Source: CAMLHP01 sp035759745 (GTDB lineage: Bacteria > Gemmatimonadota > Gemmatimonadetes > Gemmatimonadales > GWC2-71-9). Taken from it: a DNA stretch of 64,000 nt. Below, one piece after another: positions 44,194 through 52,440 of the stretch. Each line of letters begins with the position of its first letter. Within the stretch, counting starts at the first letter, position 1. The stretch lies in assembly GCA_035759745.1 (NCBI GenBank), contig DASTUF010000068.1, forward strand, positions 53,373 through 117,372, given 5' to 3'. A program made the position numbers and the translations under genes. The notes under the pieces were generated by a model. It saw only the letters and a list, made by a program, of their open reading frames with translations. It was not told the DNA's origin and ran no database searches.

Positions 44194-45359
44194 CGGCTCG
44201 CGAGGGCGTGGGCCACCGCGAGCGCGTCGCGGGTGGCTGCAGGGTGATGAACCCGGAAGATCCGGGCCCCGCGCTCGAAACAGAGGGCACAGCTGGCGGC
44301 AGTGGCAACATCGCGGTCGGCCACCGCTCTGCCTGTCACAGCGCCGAGAAATCGCTTGCGCGAGGGTCCGACCAGGATCGGGCGGCCCAGCGCGAGCAAG
44401 GCGTCAAGCTGGTCGGCGAGCACGAGGTTGTGTGCTTCCGCCTTGCCGAAGCCGAAACCTGGGTCCACCACAATGCAATCCGCCGGCACACCGGCGTCAG
44501 TGGCGCGCCCAACCGCGTGGCCCAGTTCGGCGAGCACCTCGGCCACCACGTCCTCGAAGTGGGCTCCCTCGAGAGCAGCAAGTGCCAGGGGCTCACCCCG
44601 CGAGTGCATCAACACCAGGCCAGCGCCGGCATCCCGCACCACGTCCGCCAAGGCGGCATCGTGGCGAAGCCCTGTGACATCGTTGATGAGATGCGCACCA
44701 GCGGCGAGAGCGTCGCGCGCCACGGTTGCCTTCATGGTGTCCACCGAGAGCACCACGTCCGGCATCGCCTCGCGCAGCGCCGCGACAACCGGGACCACCC
44801 TGCGCGCTTCCTCATCGGCAGGCACCAGCACAGTCCGTCCCGGCCGGGTGCTCTCGCCACCGATGTCGAGCAGGTCGGCGCCCTGCGCCACCAGATCCTG
44901 CGCCCGGGCGACCGCGGCGTCGACCGTGGGTAGCAGACCGCCATCACTGAAGCTGTCGGGCGTCACGTTGAGGATGCCCATCACCAGGGGCGCCGCAAGA
45001 TCCAGCTCCCGGGCCCGCACTCGCCAGCGTGCCGGCGGCTCTGGAGCCATCGCCAGTCCGACGGCCTCCGCCAGCGGCGCCAGCGGAGCCGGCACGGTCC
45101 ATGGCCGGGCCAGGGCGCTCAGCCGAGCGCGGCTGCCGCTCAGCACCGCCCAGTCGTCACCAGTCACGACGTCGATTCCGAGCGAGCCGGCATGGCGCAC
45201 CAGCGCCAGCAGCACGTCGGCGTCCACGTCCTGGACGTGAAACGCCGCCCCGGCCGCACCAGCGGCGGTCGAGGCGGCGAGTCCCGGCTCCCATCCGTGG
45301 GAGCGAAGGGTGTCCGACAGCGAGCGAGCGGAACGCCCGCTCACCGGAACGACGATCAC
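44190..45359 (-). CDS. folP: Dihydropteroate synthase with N-terminal extension
   Basis: Folate pathway enzyme that condenses p-aminobenzoate with dihydropterin pyrophosphate. It has 389 residues, about 110 longer than a standard DHPS. The core starts near residue 115 with LAAPLVMGILNVTPDSFSDG, includes DIGGESTRPG and RRVVP, VLSVDTMKATVA, and ends with LVGPSRKRF near 330 and RVHHP. Residues 1-110 form an extra Ala-rich domain with no motif I recognise. It overlaps ftsH by four bases. Confidence 0.93.
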   Translation of the reverse strand: MIVVPVSGRSARSLSDTLRSHGWEPGLAASTAAGAAGAAFHVQDVDADVLLALVRHAGSLGIDVVTGDDWAVLSGSRARLSALARPWTVPAPLAPLAEAVGLAMAPEPPARWRVRARELDLAAPLVMGILNVTPDSFSDGGLLPTVDAAVARAQDLVAQGADLLDIGGESTRPGRTVLVPADEEARRVVPVVAALREAMPDVVLSVDTMKATVARDALAAGAHLINDVTGLRHDAALADVVRDAGAGLVLMHSRGEPLALAALEGAHFEDVVAEVLAELGHAVGRATDAGVPADCIVVDPGFGFGKAEAHNLVLADQLDALLALGRPILVGPSRKRFLGAVTGRAVADRDVATAASCALCFERGARIFRVHHPAATRDALAVAHALASR

Positions 45360-47341
45360 GCGCCGGCGGGCTCGGCCGGTGGAATCCCGAGGATGGGCGC
45401 ACGGGCCGGCGCCGGCGCTTCCGCCTTGGGCGGCTGCGCCTGGCGCGGTTCGGCCGGCGGCTCCGGCGGACGGGGCGGCAGCGTGCCACCCCGCATCAGA
45501 GTCATGACATCATCATGGTCGATGGTCTCGCGCTCAAGCAGTGCCGCGGCCACCGCTTCGAGCAGCCCGCGGTGCTGGGTCAGCAACTCATGCGCCCGCA
45601 TGTACGCCGCGTCCAGCAAGGCCTTGACCTCTTCATCCACGATCCGGGCGGTGTGCTCCGAGATCTCCCGCCGAGTCGCGAACTCGCGGCCGAGGAAGAT
45701 CTCCTGCTCCCGGTCGCCCACCGCCATCAGGCCCACCCGCTCGCTCATGCCGAACGTCGTGACCATCTGACGCGCGATGTTGGTGGCCATCTGGATGTCG
45801 GTGCCCGCTCCGGTCGTGACCTTCTCGGCGCCGAACTCCAGCTCCTCCGCGACCCGTCCACCAAAGCTGATTGCCAGCCGGCCCACGAGGAACTCGCGGG
45901 TGTGGCCGTAGCGGTCCTTGTCCGGCAGCGAGTACATGAGGCCCAGCGCACGGCCGCGGGGAACGATGGTGACCTTGTGCACCGGATCGGCACCGGCGGT
46001 GTGCAGCGCGACCACCGTGTGCCCGGCCTCATGGAACGCGGTGAGCCGGCGGTCTTCCTCCGACAGGACCAGGCTCCGGCGCTCCAGGCCCAGGGTGACC
46101 TTGTCCTTGGCGTCCTCGAAATCCTGCATGTCGACCAGCGACTTGTTGCGCCGGGCGGCGAGGACCGCCGATTCGTTGACCAGATTGGCGAGGTCGGCCC
46201 CCGCCATCCCCGGCGTGCTCTTGGCGATGATGTCCAGCTTGACGTCGGGCGCCAGCGGGATCTTCCGGGTGTGCACCCGGAGGATACCCTCGCGGCCCTT
46301 CACGTCGGGCGCGTCCACCACGATCTGGCGGTCGAACCGGCCGGGCCGGAGCAGCGCCGGATCGAGCACGTCCGGACGGTTGGTCGCGGCGAGCAGGATC
46401 ACGCCGTCATTGGACTCGAAGCCGTCCATCTCGACGAGGAGTTGATTGAGGGTCTGCTCCCGCTCGTCGTGGCCGCCACCAAGCCCGGCGCCTCGGTGCC
46501 GGCCCACGGCATCGATCTCATCGATGAAAATGATGCAGGGGGCGTGCGCCTTGCCCTGCTCGAAGAGGTCGCGCACGCGCGACGCGCCCACGCCGACGAA
46601 CATCTCGACGAAGTCGGAACCGGACATCGAGAAGAACGGACGGCCGGCCTCGCCCGCGACCGCCTTGGCGAGGAGGGTCTTGCCGGTGCCCGGCGGGCCC
46701 ACCAGCAGCGCGCCCTTGGGCAGCCGTCCACCCAGCCGGGTGAATTTCTGCGGGTCCTTCAGGAACTCGATGATCTCCTGCAGCTCGACCTTGGCTTCGT
46801 CGGCACCCGCCACGTCGGCGAAGGTGATCTTGGGGGTGTCGCCGGTGAGCATCTTCGCCTTGGACTTTCCAAACGCGAAGGCCCGGCTGCCGCCCGCCTG
46901 CAGCTGGCGCAGGAAGAAGACCCACAGGCCGATGATGACGATCCACGGCAGCGCGTTCACCAGGATGGTGGTCAGCGCCCCCCGCTGCTCCCGCGCCGAG
47001 ATCACCACGCCCTCGGCCTCGAGCCGGCCAACGAACTCCTCGCTGTCAGCCACCGGAAGCATCAGCTTGAACCCGGTCACCGAGCGTCCGTTGAGGGTCA
47101 GCGGCGCGCGGAACTCGCCCTCGATGTAGCTGCCATCGAAGATCTCGACCGCCTTGACGTTGTGGGCGTCGAGCTGCTGGCTGAACTGGGTATAGGTCAT
47201 CTCCTCGACCCCGGTGCGCTTGTTGTTCAGCAACTGGAACAACGCCAGCGCAAAGAGGCCGACCAGCACCCACATCGCCAGATTCTTGCTCACGTTGCCC
47301 CAGCCAGCGCGTGGCGGGCGGGGCGGTGTGCGATCTGCCAT
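45356..47341 (-). CDS. ftsH: ATP-dependent zinc metalloprotease FtsH
   Basis: Membrane-bound AAA+ protease that degrades misfolded membrane and regulatory proteins. It has 661 residues. Transmembrane segments are at about 20-39 and 132-148. Walker A GPPGTGKT is at 215-222, Walker B IIFIDEIDAVG lies near 270, and the zinc-binding HEAGH is at 437-441. A Pro/Ala-rich C-terminal tail (PPRPPEPPAEPRQAQPPKAE) is longer than usual. Start follows hpt by one base. The order tilS-hpt-ftsH is widely conserved. Confidence 0.97.
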   Translation of the reverse strand: MADRTPPRPPRAGWGNVSKNLAMWVLVGLFALALFQLLNNKRTGVEEMTYTQFSQQLDAHNVKAVEIFDGSYIEGEFRAPLTLNGRSVTGFKLMLPVADSEEFVGRLEAEGVVISAREQRGALTTILVNALPWIVIIGLWVFFLRQLQAGGSRAFAFGKSKAKMLTGDTPKITFADVAGADEAKVELQEIIEFLKDPQKFTRLGGRLPKGALLVGPPGTGKTLLAKAVAGEAGRPFFSMSGSDFVEMFVGVGASRVRDLFEQGKAHAPCIIFIDEIDAVGRHRGAGLGGGHDEREQTLNQLLVEMDGFESNDGVILLAATNRPDVLDPALLRPGRFDRQIVVDAPDVKGREGILRVHTRKIPLAPDVKLDIIAKSTPGMAGADLANLVNESAVLAARRNKSLVDMQDFEDAKDKVTLGLERRSLVLSEEDRRLTAFHEAGHTVVALHTAGADPVHKVTIVPRGRALGLMYSLPDKDRYGHTREFLVGRLAISFGGRVAEELEFGAEKVTTGAGTDIQMATNIARQMVTTFGMSERVGLMAVGDREQEIFLGREFATRREISEHTARIVDEEVKALLDAAYMRAHELLTQHRGLLEAVAAALLERETIDHDDVMTLMRGGTLPPRPPEPPAEPRQAQPPKAEAPAPARAPILGIPPAEPAGA

Positions 47342-47860
47342 CTATGCCTGCGACTCCAGATCCCCAATGAAGGGCAAATGTCGGAAACTCTCGGCGTGGT
47401 CCAGGCCATAACCCACCAGGAACGCCGGCGGCGCATCGAACCCGACGAACCGGAGTTCGGCCGGCGGATCGGGCGCCACATGCTTGTCCAGCAACGCGCA
47501 GATAGCGAGGCTCTTCGGGTCGCGCTGCTTGAGCAGTTCGACCAATCGCGCCAGCGTGCGGCCACTGTCAATGATATCCTCCACCAGGAGGATATGTTTC
47601 CCGGCCAGCTGCGTCCCGGGATCATAAAGGAGACGCACGGTACCGCTCGACACCGTCCCGCTGCCGTACGAACTTGCCACCAGAAAATCGAGCTGCAGCG
47701 GCCGCTCGATCTTCCGCACGAGGTCGCTCAGGAAGATGACGCTGCCCTTGAGCAATCCCAGCACCAGCAATTCCCCATCCGGATACGCCGCGGTGATGTC
47801 CCGCCCCAGCTCGGCGACCCGGCGTGCGATGGTCTCCTCGTCGAAGACGATCGAGCGCAT
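47342..47860 (-). CDS. hpt: Hypoxanthine-guanine phosphoribosyltransferase
   Basis: Purine salvage enzyme converting hypoxanthine or guanine to IMP or GMP. It has 172 residues from the ATG at 47860. The PRPP-binding loop is VEDIIDSGRT at 93-102. LLVLGLLKGSVIFLSDL near 31-47 and DFLVASSYGS near 58-67 are also characteristic. An alternative ATG at 47905 overlaps tilS by 17 bases and would add 15 residues; it has a slightly better ribosome binding site. It lies between tilS and ftsH, the conserved order. Confidence 0.93.
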   Translation of the reverse strand: MRSIVFDEETIARRVAELGRDITAAYPDGELLVLGLLKGSVIFLSDLVRKIERPLQLDFLVASSYGSGTVSSGTVRLLYDPGTQLAGKHILLVEDIIDSGRTLARLVELLKQRDPKSLAICALLDKHVAPDPPAELRFVGFDAPPAFLVGYGLDHAESFRHLPFIGDLESQA

Positions 47861-47888
47861 GGCGCGGCCGCCGGTACGGCGCAAAACC

Positions 47889-49208
47889 TCAGTCGTTCGC
47901 GGCATCGATCCGCCAAGCCTCCTCGCCCGGGCGCGGCAACGCCACCTCCGCTCGCACGACGCCCGGCACCCAGGCCGGCACGCCATCCACCATCACTACC
48001 GGCACGGCCGGGCGCTCCGCGCGGAGAATCCGCGCCTCCTGAAGCAGCCGTACCAACGGTCGATGCCCCACGCCACCCAGTGGCCGCATCCGGTCTCCTG
48101 GCCGAGGCCCGCGAACAGCCAGCAGCCCATCGCCAAACCACGCGGAAAAACCCGCACGGTCGGCCTCCTTCGGCGCTGCCTCCCGGCACAACCGGAACTT
48201 CCACCTGCCCCAGTCGGCCGATGGCGGCGCAAGCTCACGCTGCACCTCGGACCCGGACTGCGCCGGTGCCTGGCCGATCCGCAGCCGGCCAAAATCGAGG
48301 CTCGCGCGCCAGATGCCGCCCAGCGGGACCCACGCGCCGCTCTGACCACCCCGGGCCAGCTCCACCACGCGTTCCGCGCGCCGGTGCCCGATGACGTGCC
48401 CAGCCCTCCGCGCCAGCGTGCGAACAAGCATGCCAGCCAAACCGGAATCATACCCCGCGAGCGGGACCGCAGCAACGGAAACCCCAGCGACATCGACGCT
48501 TGGATCGAGCCCCGGCAGCGCGTCGACTACCGCCTCCCAAGCCCGGCGAGCACGGCCGGCATCGTCGCTGGCGAGTCCAAGGCGTTCCACAACATCGGGC
48601 AGGCGCCGCTCCACGATCGGGAACACCGCTGTCCGCAACCAGGACCGAAGGTGCCGCAGGTCCCGATTGGCAGGGTCCTCCCAGCTTTCGAGCCCCCGCA
48701 GGTGCAGGTACCGGGCCAGTTCACTCCGCCGGAACGGCAGAAGTGGCCTTGTAAGAGCGCCATCGCGCGCGCCCATCGCCGCCAGTCCGGCGGGGCCCGA
48801 ACCCCTGAGGAGCCGCATCAGCACAGTCTCGGCCTGGTCGTCGGCGTGATGCCCGAGCATGATGGTCCCGGCGCCGGCGGACCGCCGCATCGCCTCGAGT
48901 GCCCCCATCCGCGCGCGCCGCGCCTCGGTCTCCCCAGCATCAGCGCCCAACTCGAGCCGGATGAACTCAAAGGGAATGCCCAGCGACTCGGCCGTCCGCT
49001 GCACCATCGCAGCGACGTCACCGCTCTCCGCCGCGATCCCGTGGTCCACGTGGGCCACGACCAGCGCGAGTCCGTGCCGGCCGCGCGACCGTTGCAGCAG
49101 GTCGAGCAACGCCATCGAGTCGGGCCCGCCCGAGGCGGCGACCAGGCTGGTCCCCGGCGCCAGCCCGAGGCTCTCAAGGTTGCGCAGGAATGGCTCGAGC
49201 AGCGGCAT
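47889..49208 (-). CDS. tilS: tRNA(Ile)-lysidine synthase TilS
   Basis: N-type ATP pyrophosphatase that converts C34 of tRNA-Ile(CAU) to lysidine. It has 439 residues. The PP-loop SGGPDS is at 26-31, the HVDHGIAA motif follows near 52-60, and GHHADDQAETVLMRLLRG marks the substrate pocket. The C-terminal TilS domain includes a GPRPGDRMRPLG segment. It faces the plus-strand App1 gene across a 26-base gap, which must hold divergent regulatory elements. Confidence 0.95.
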   Translation of the reverse strand: MPLLEPFLRNLESLGLAPGTSLVAASGGPDSMALLDLLQRSRGRHGLALVVAHVDHGIAAESGDVAAMVQRTAESLGIPFEFIRLELGADAGETEARRARMGALEAMRRSAGAGTIMLGHHADDQAETVLMRLLRGSGPAGLAAMGARDGALTRPLLPFRRSELARYLHLRGLESWEDPANRDLRHLRSWLRTAVFPIVERRLPDVVERLGLASDDAGRARRAWEAVVDALPGLDPSVDVAGVSVAAVPLAGYDSGLAGMLVRTLARRAGHVIGHRRAERVVELARGGQSGAWVPLGGIWRASLDFGRLRIGQAPAQSGSEVQRELAPPSADWGRWKFRLCREAAPKEADRAGFSAWFGDGLLAVRGPRPGDRMRPLGGVGHRPLVRLLQEARILRAERPAVPVVMVDGVPAWVPGVVRAEVALPRPGEEAWRIDAAND

Positions 49209-49234
49209 ACGTCAAAACTACCGCCGGCGACGGC

Positions 49235-50350
49235 ATGACGGAGCGGCCAACGCTGAATCGGTGGACTCGGCTGCTGGCCGAGGCGATGGCGCGCACCGAG
49301 GACGGCATTGACACCATCCGACGCGTGGTGGGAAGCACGCTGGCTCCCTCGGGACCTCCACGACCCCTGCTCTACCGGAGCTTTGGCACTACGCAGGGCG
49401 TGCGGGTCATCGGGCGCGTGGTGCGCGACGCCGAGGATCGCCCGGCTGGCGCCGGCGACGGGCCGATGCGCAATCTGCTCGCGGCGGTGCGCCGCTTCGA
49501 GAGCGAGGAGGTACGAGGCGCGACGGTTCGGATCCAGTATGGCGATCGAACGGCCATGATGACGACCGATGCCGAGGGGTACTTCGATGGCTGGCTGGAA
49601 GGCCCCCAGCCGCTGCCCGGCGCGCGGTGGCAGCCAGTGTCCGCAGATGTCGTCGCGCCGGAAGGCGCGGGCGCGGGCGGTCTGGCGTTGGTCCCTCCGG
49701 CCAGCGCGCGAGTCTCGGTCATCAGTGACCTCGATGACACCGTGATCCGGACGGGGGTGGGCAACCTGTTCCAGCTGGCGGCGTCCACGCTGCTTGCCAA
49801 CGCCCGCACACGCCTGCCCTTTCCCGGTGTGGCCGAGCTTTACCGCGCGCTGGCCGACGGCGCCGGAGGGAACGAGGGCAACCCGATCAGCTACGTGTCC
49901 AGCGGACCGTGGCACCTGCATGACGTGGTGGTGGAGTTTCTCGACGCCCGAAAGATTCCCCTGGGGCCGGTGCAATTGCGCGACTGGGGCACCGACCGCG
50001 AGCGGGTGCTCGGCGGAGGCCATCGGATTCACAAGCTGGCGGCGATCGACCGGGTGGCGGCGGCGTGGCCCAACCTCCCGATGATCCTGGTGGGCGACAG
50101 CGGCCAGCACGATCCTGAGGTATACATCGAGGCTCTGAAGCGCTACGGCGAACGAGTGCGCGCGATCTACATCCGTGACGTCACCGGGCCGGAGCGCCGC
50201 GCGGCGGTGGTGCGGTTGTGTGATACCGCCGCCGAGCTCGGTGCCGAGATGCTGCTGGCTCCGGGCACGGCGTCGGTCGCTGCGCATGCCGCCTCTCGGG
50301 GGTGGATTGCGCCGGATCAGCTGGCGAGCATCCGGGAAAGCGCTGGCTGA
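49235..50350 (+). CDS. App1/DUF2183 phosphatidate phosphatase-like protein
   Basis: The only plus-strand protein gene. It encodes 371 residues from the ATG at 49235. The HAD-like catalytic motif DLDDT is at 165-169 in a DUF2183 (App1) domain that runs to the C-terminus. Other App1 markers include FPGVAELY, ISYVSSGPWHLHDVVVEFL and ILVGDSGQHDPEVY. In yeast App1 is a phosphatidate phosphatase. No signal peptide is evident. It lies between tilS and dps, and convergent with dps across 18 bases. Confidence 0.88.
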   Translation: MTERPTLNRWTRLLAEAMARTEDGIDTIRRVVGSTLAPSGPPRPLLYRSFGTTQGVRVIGRVVRDAEDRPAGAGDGPMRNLLAAVRRFESEEVRGATVRIQYGDRTAMMTTDAEGYFDGWLEGPQPLPGARWQPVSADVVAPEGAGAGGLALVPPASARVSVISDLDDTVIRTGVGNLFQLAASTLLANARTRLPFPGVAELYRALADGAGGNEGNPISYVSSGPWHLHDVVVEFLDARKIPLGPVQLRDWGTDRERVLGGGHRIHKLAAIDRVAAAWPNLPMILVGDSGQHDPEVYIEALKRYGERVRAIYIRDVTGPERRAAVVRLCDTAAELGAEMLLAPGTASVAAHAASRGWIAPDQLASIRESAG

Positions 50351-50368
50351 CGGTCGTCGCGAGAAAAC

Positions 50369-50848
50369 TCAGATCTCGCTGTGGTTGTGAGCTTCCACAA
50401 ACCAGAGGTACTTGTCGAGCCCCCGCACGATGTCGACAAACATGTCGGACGTGCCCAGGTCCCCTGCCTTGTCGGCGGTATCGGCCGCCTTGCGCGCCGC
50501 TTTCGCGGTAGCGGCGATACGGTCGGCCACGGCATCGACGAAGGCTGAGCCGGCGGTGATGCCGGAGGGGAACTCCTCGAGTGACGATGCGGTGGCCGCC
50601 ATTCGGGTGGTGCCCTCCGCTTCGCCGCCCAGCTGCACCGCCCGCTCGGCGATTTCGTCGGCGTAGTCGGCGGCCTCGGATGCAATCTCGTCGAACAGCT
50701 TGTGGAGCCCGATGAAGTTGGGGCCCTTCACGTTCCAGTGCGCCTGCTTTGCGTGCTGACGAAGGTCCACCATGTCCGCCAGGCGGGCATTGAGGAGGGT
50801 GATCATCTTCGTCCGGGTGGCCTTGGCTATGTCATTGCGCGTCGGCAT
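50369..50848 (-). CDS. dps: Dps-family ferroxidase/DNA-binding protein
   Basis: A 159-residue ferritin-like protein of the Dps type, which oxidises iron with H2O2 and protects DNA. Ferroxidase ligand positions appear as H37 (AHWNVKG), H49, D64 and E68. Spacing matches Dps. A short basic N-terminus (MPTRNDIAKATRTK) could bind DNA. It converges with the App1 gene. The upstream region holds a nested palindromic element. Confidence 0.93.
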   Translation of the reverse strand: MPTRNDIAKATRTKMITLLNARLADMVDLRQHAKQAHWNVKGPNFIGLHKLFDEIASEAADYADEIAERAVQLGGEAEGTTRMAATASSLEEFPSGITAGSAFVDAVADRIAATAKAARKAADTADKAGDLGTSDMFVDIVRGLDKYLWFVEAHNHSEI

Positions 50849-50871
50849 GGCGAATTCTCCAGTTGGTCGAC

Positions 50872-50971
50872 GGCTAAAGCCGCCGCTCGGCTCTGCCGCT
50901 GAAGCGGCGTTGGTACGAAGAAGTAACGTACGAAGTCGCTTTAGCGATAGAGCCGAGAAGCGGCTTCAGCC
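50872..50971. repeat. Nested palindromic element
   Basis: A 23-bp imperfect inverted repeat (arms 50872-50894 and 50949-50971, three mismatches) encloses about 54 bases that contain three smaller palindromes: GCCGCT-GA-AGCGGC, GTACG...CGTAC and TCGCT-TT-AGCGA. It fills most of the 133-base gap between tolC (end) and dps (start), both read on the minus strand. It looks like a REP/MITE-like mobile repeat or a structured terminator for the efflux genes. No other copy was noticed in the window. Confidence 0.6.
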
Positions 50972-50981
50972 GCTGGCTACG

Positions 50982-52436
50982 CTAGCGAATCGGATGTCCC
51001 GCGTCGAAGTCGTAGAGCGTGAGCTGCCGCAGCCGATAGTACGCCAGCCAGTGTGCCCGCAGCGCCTGCACGTACTGGTTGAGGGCCTGGTCCTTCTCGG
51101 CCTGGGCGACGTACAGGTTGTCGATGTCAATCCGGCCAATCACGTACCGATTGTAGGCCACTTCGAATCGCTTGGCAGCCACCGTGTCGGCCTTGGCGGA
51201 CAATGCCAGTCCCCGCCGGGCCTGCAGCAGTTGTCGCGCCGCGAAATGCGCCTCCTGCTGTACCTGCGCCAGGGCAAGTTCCCCCTCGCTTTCGGTGCGC
51301 TCCAGCTCCGCCTCCGCCGCCCGGATCTCGCCGCTGCGTGCGCCCCATTGGATCAGCGGAATCTCGACGCTGATGGTTGCCTGGCGCGCCTCGAGCAGGT
51401 TGCGGTAGGCAAAGTCGAACTCCGACGCCGTGGCATTGAAGCCGAGGCTGGCCTGCACTGTCGCCCCGAAACCGTTCTCGAGCCTGGCGGCGCCCACAGC
51501 GCGCCGGGCCTGCAGCGCTTGCAGGCGGACCTGACTCACGGTTGAGCGATTGGCCAGCGCCTGCGATACCGCCAGCGCCGTGTCGATCGTGAACTCCGGC
51601 ACCTGTACCGGCACGACCAGCTCGACCGGCGCATCCACCGGCAGGTCGAGCGCCAGCCGCAGTGCCGCCATGGCGCGGTCGTACTCCAGCCTGGCGCCAT
51701 CGACCGACGTGCGCGCGCGGAGCAGCGCCAGCTCACTCTGCAGCAGGTCGTTCTCGCCGATCTTGCCGACCTGGTAGCGACCCTCGTTCAGGCGATAGAG
51801 GGTGTCATTCACCGCCGCATTGGTTTCGGCGTTGGCGAGCGTGCTCCGGGCCGAATACGCGTCGAAGAACTTCGACGTCACGTCGAGCGCGATGTTCTCC
51901 ATCGCCTCGAAATAGCCCCGCTCGGCGACCTCGTTCCGCACCGGCTGTTCCCGCCGGTCAAGCGCGTACGTGTTGGGCCGAAACAGCTCCTGGCGAATTC
52001 CGAAGGAGACGGGAGTGGACGACCAGGTCCGCAGCGTCTCGGTGCCGCTGACCTGCAGCGTGGCGAGGGACGAGGAAACGAAGAAGTCGCCGCCGGTCGG
52101 CAGCCGCTGGGTGATGGTCGCCGAGAGCTCCGCCTCGGTCTGGTTCTGGGAACGGAAGAGCGTGGTGCCGTCCGGCTGGAGCACGGGAATGATGGCCCGG
52201 TTGTAGCGCGGCACGGTGCCACCGATCGAGAGCTGCGGCAGGAAGCGCGCCCCGAAGGCGTCGTCGCGGAAGCGCGCGGCGTCCCGGGTGGCCCGGGCAG
52301 CGACGCCTGCCCTCCCTTCGCCCTGCGCCAGTTCGATGGCGCGCCCGAGTGTCAGGGAGTCCTGCGCAGCGGCCCCGGCCGGCAGCACCAGCACAACGAG
52401 GACGCAGGCCAGCAGCGCACGGCGGAGAACGGTCAT
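50982..52436 (-). CDS. TolC-like outer-membrane efflux protein
   Basis: Outer-membrane channel of the TolC/OEP family. It has 484 residues from the ATG at 52436. Residues 1-25 form a signal peptide (MTVLRRALLACVLVVLVLP, AGAAAQD). Long helical segments with Ala and charged repeats (AERGYFEAMENIALDVTSKF, NEGRYQVGKIGENDLLQSE) are typical of the two OEP repeats. It follows the permease gene by four bases and is presumably the exit duct of a tripartite pump with the MacA-like protein. Confidence 0.88.
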   Translation of the reverse strand: MTVLRRALLACVLVVLVLPAGAAAQDSLTLGRAIELAQGEGRAGVAARATRDAARFRDDAFGARFLPQLSIGGTVPRYNRAIIPVLQPDGTTLFRSQNQTEAELSATITQRLPTGGDFFVSSSLATLQVSGTETLRTWSSTPVSFGIRQELFRPNTYALDRREQPVRNEVAERGYFEAMENIALDVTSKFFDAYSARSTLANAETNAAVNDTLYRLNEGRYQVGKIGENDLLQSELALLRARTSVDGARLEYDRAMAALRLALDLPVDAPVELVVPVQVPEFTIDTALAVSQALANRSTVSQVRLQALQARRAVGAARLENGFGATVQASLGFNATASEFDFAYRNLLEARQATISVEIPLIQWGARSGEIRAAEAELERTESEGELALAQVQQEAHFAARQLLQARRGLALSAKADTVAAKRFEVAYNRYVIGRIDIDNLYVAQAEKDQALNQYVQALRAHWLAYYRLRQLTLYDFDAGHPIR

Positions 52437-52440
52437 TGGC

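Noticed and set aside
45029..48394. A plus-strand open frame of over 1100 codons opposite folP, ftsH, hpt and tilS
   Set aside because: It is a GC-rich antisense shadow. It has low-complexity His/Arg/Gln composition and no motif, while the opposite strand holds clear genes.
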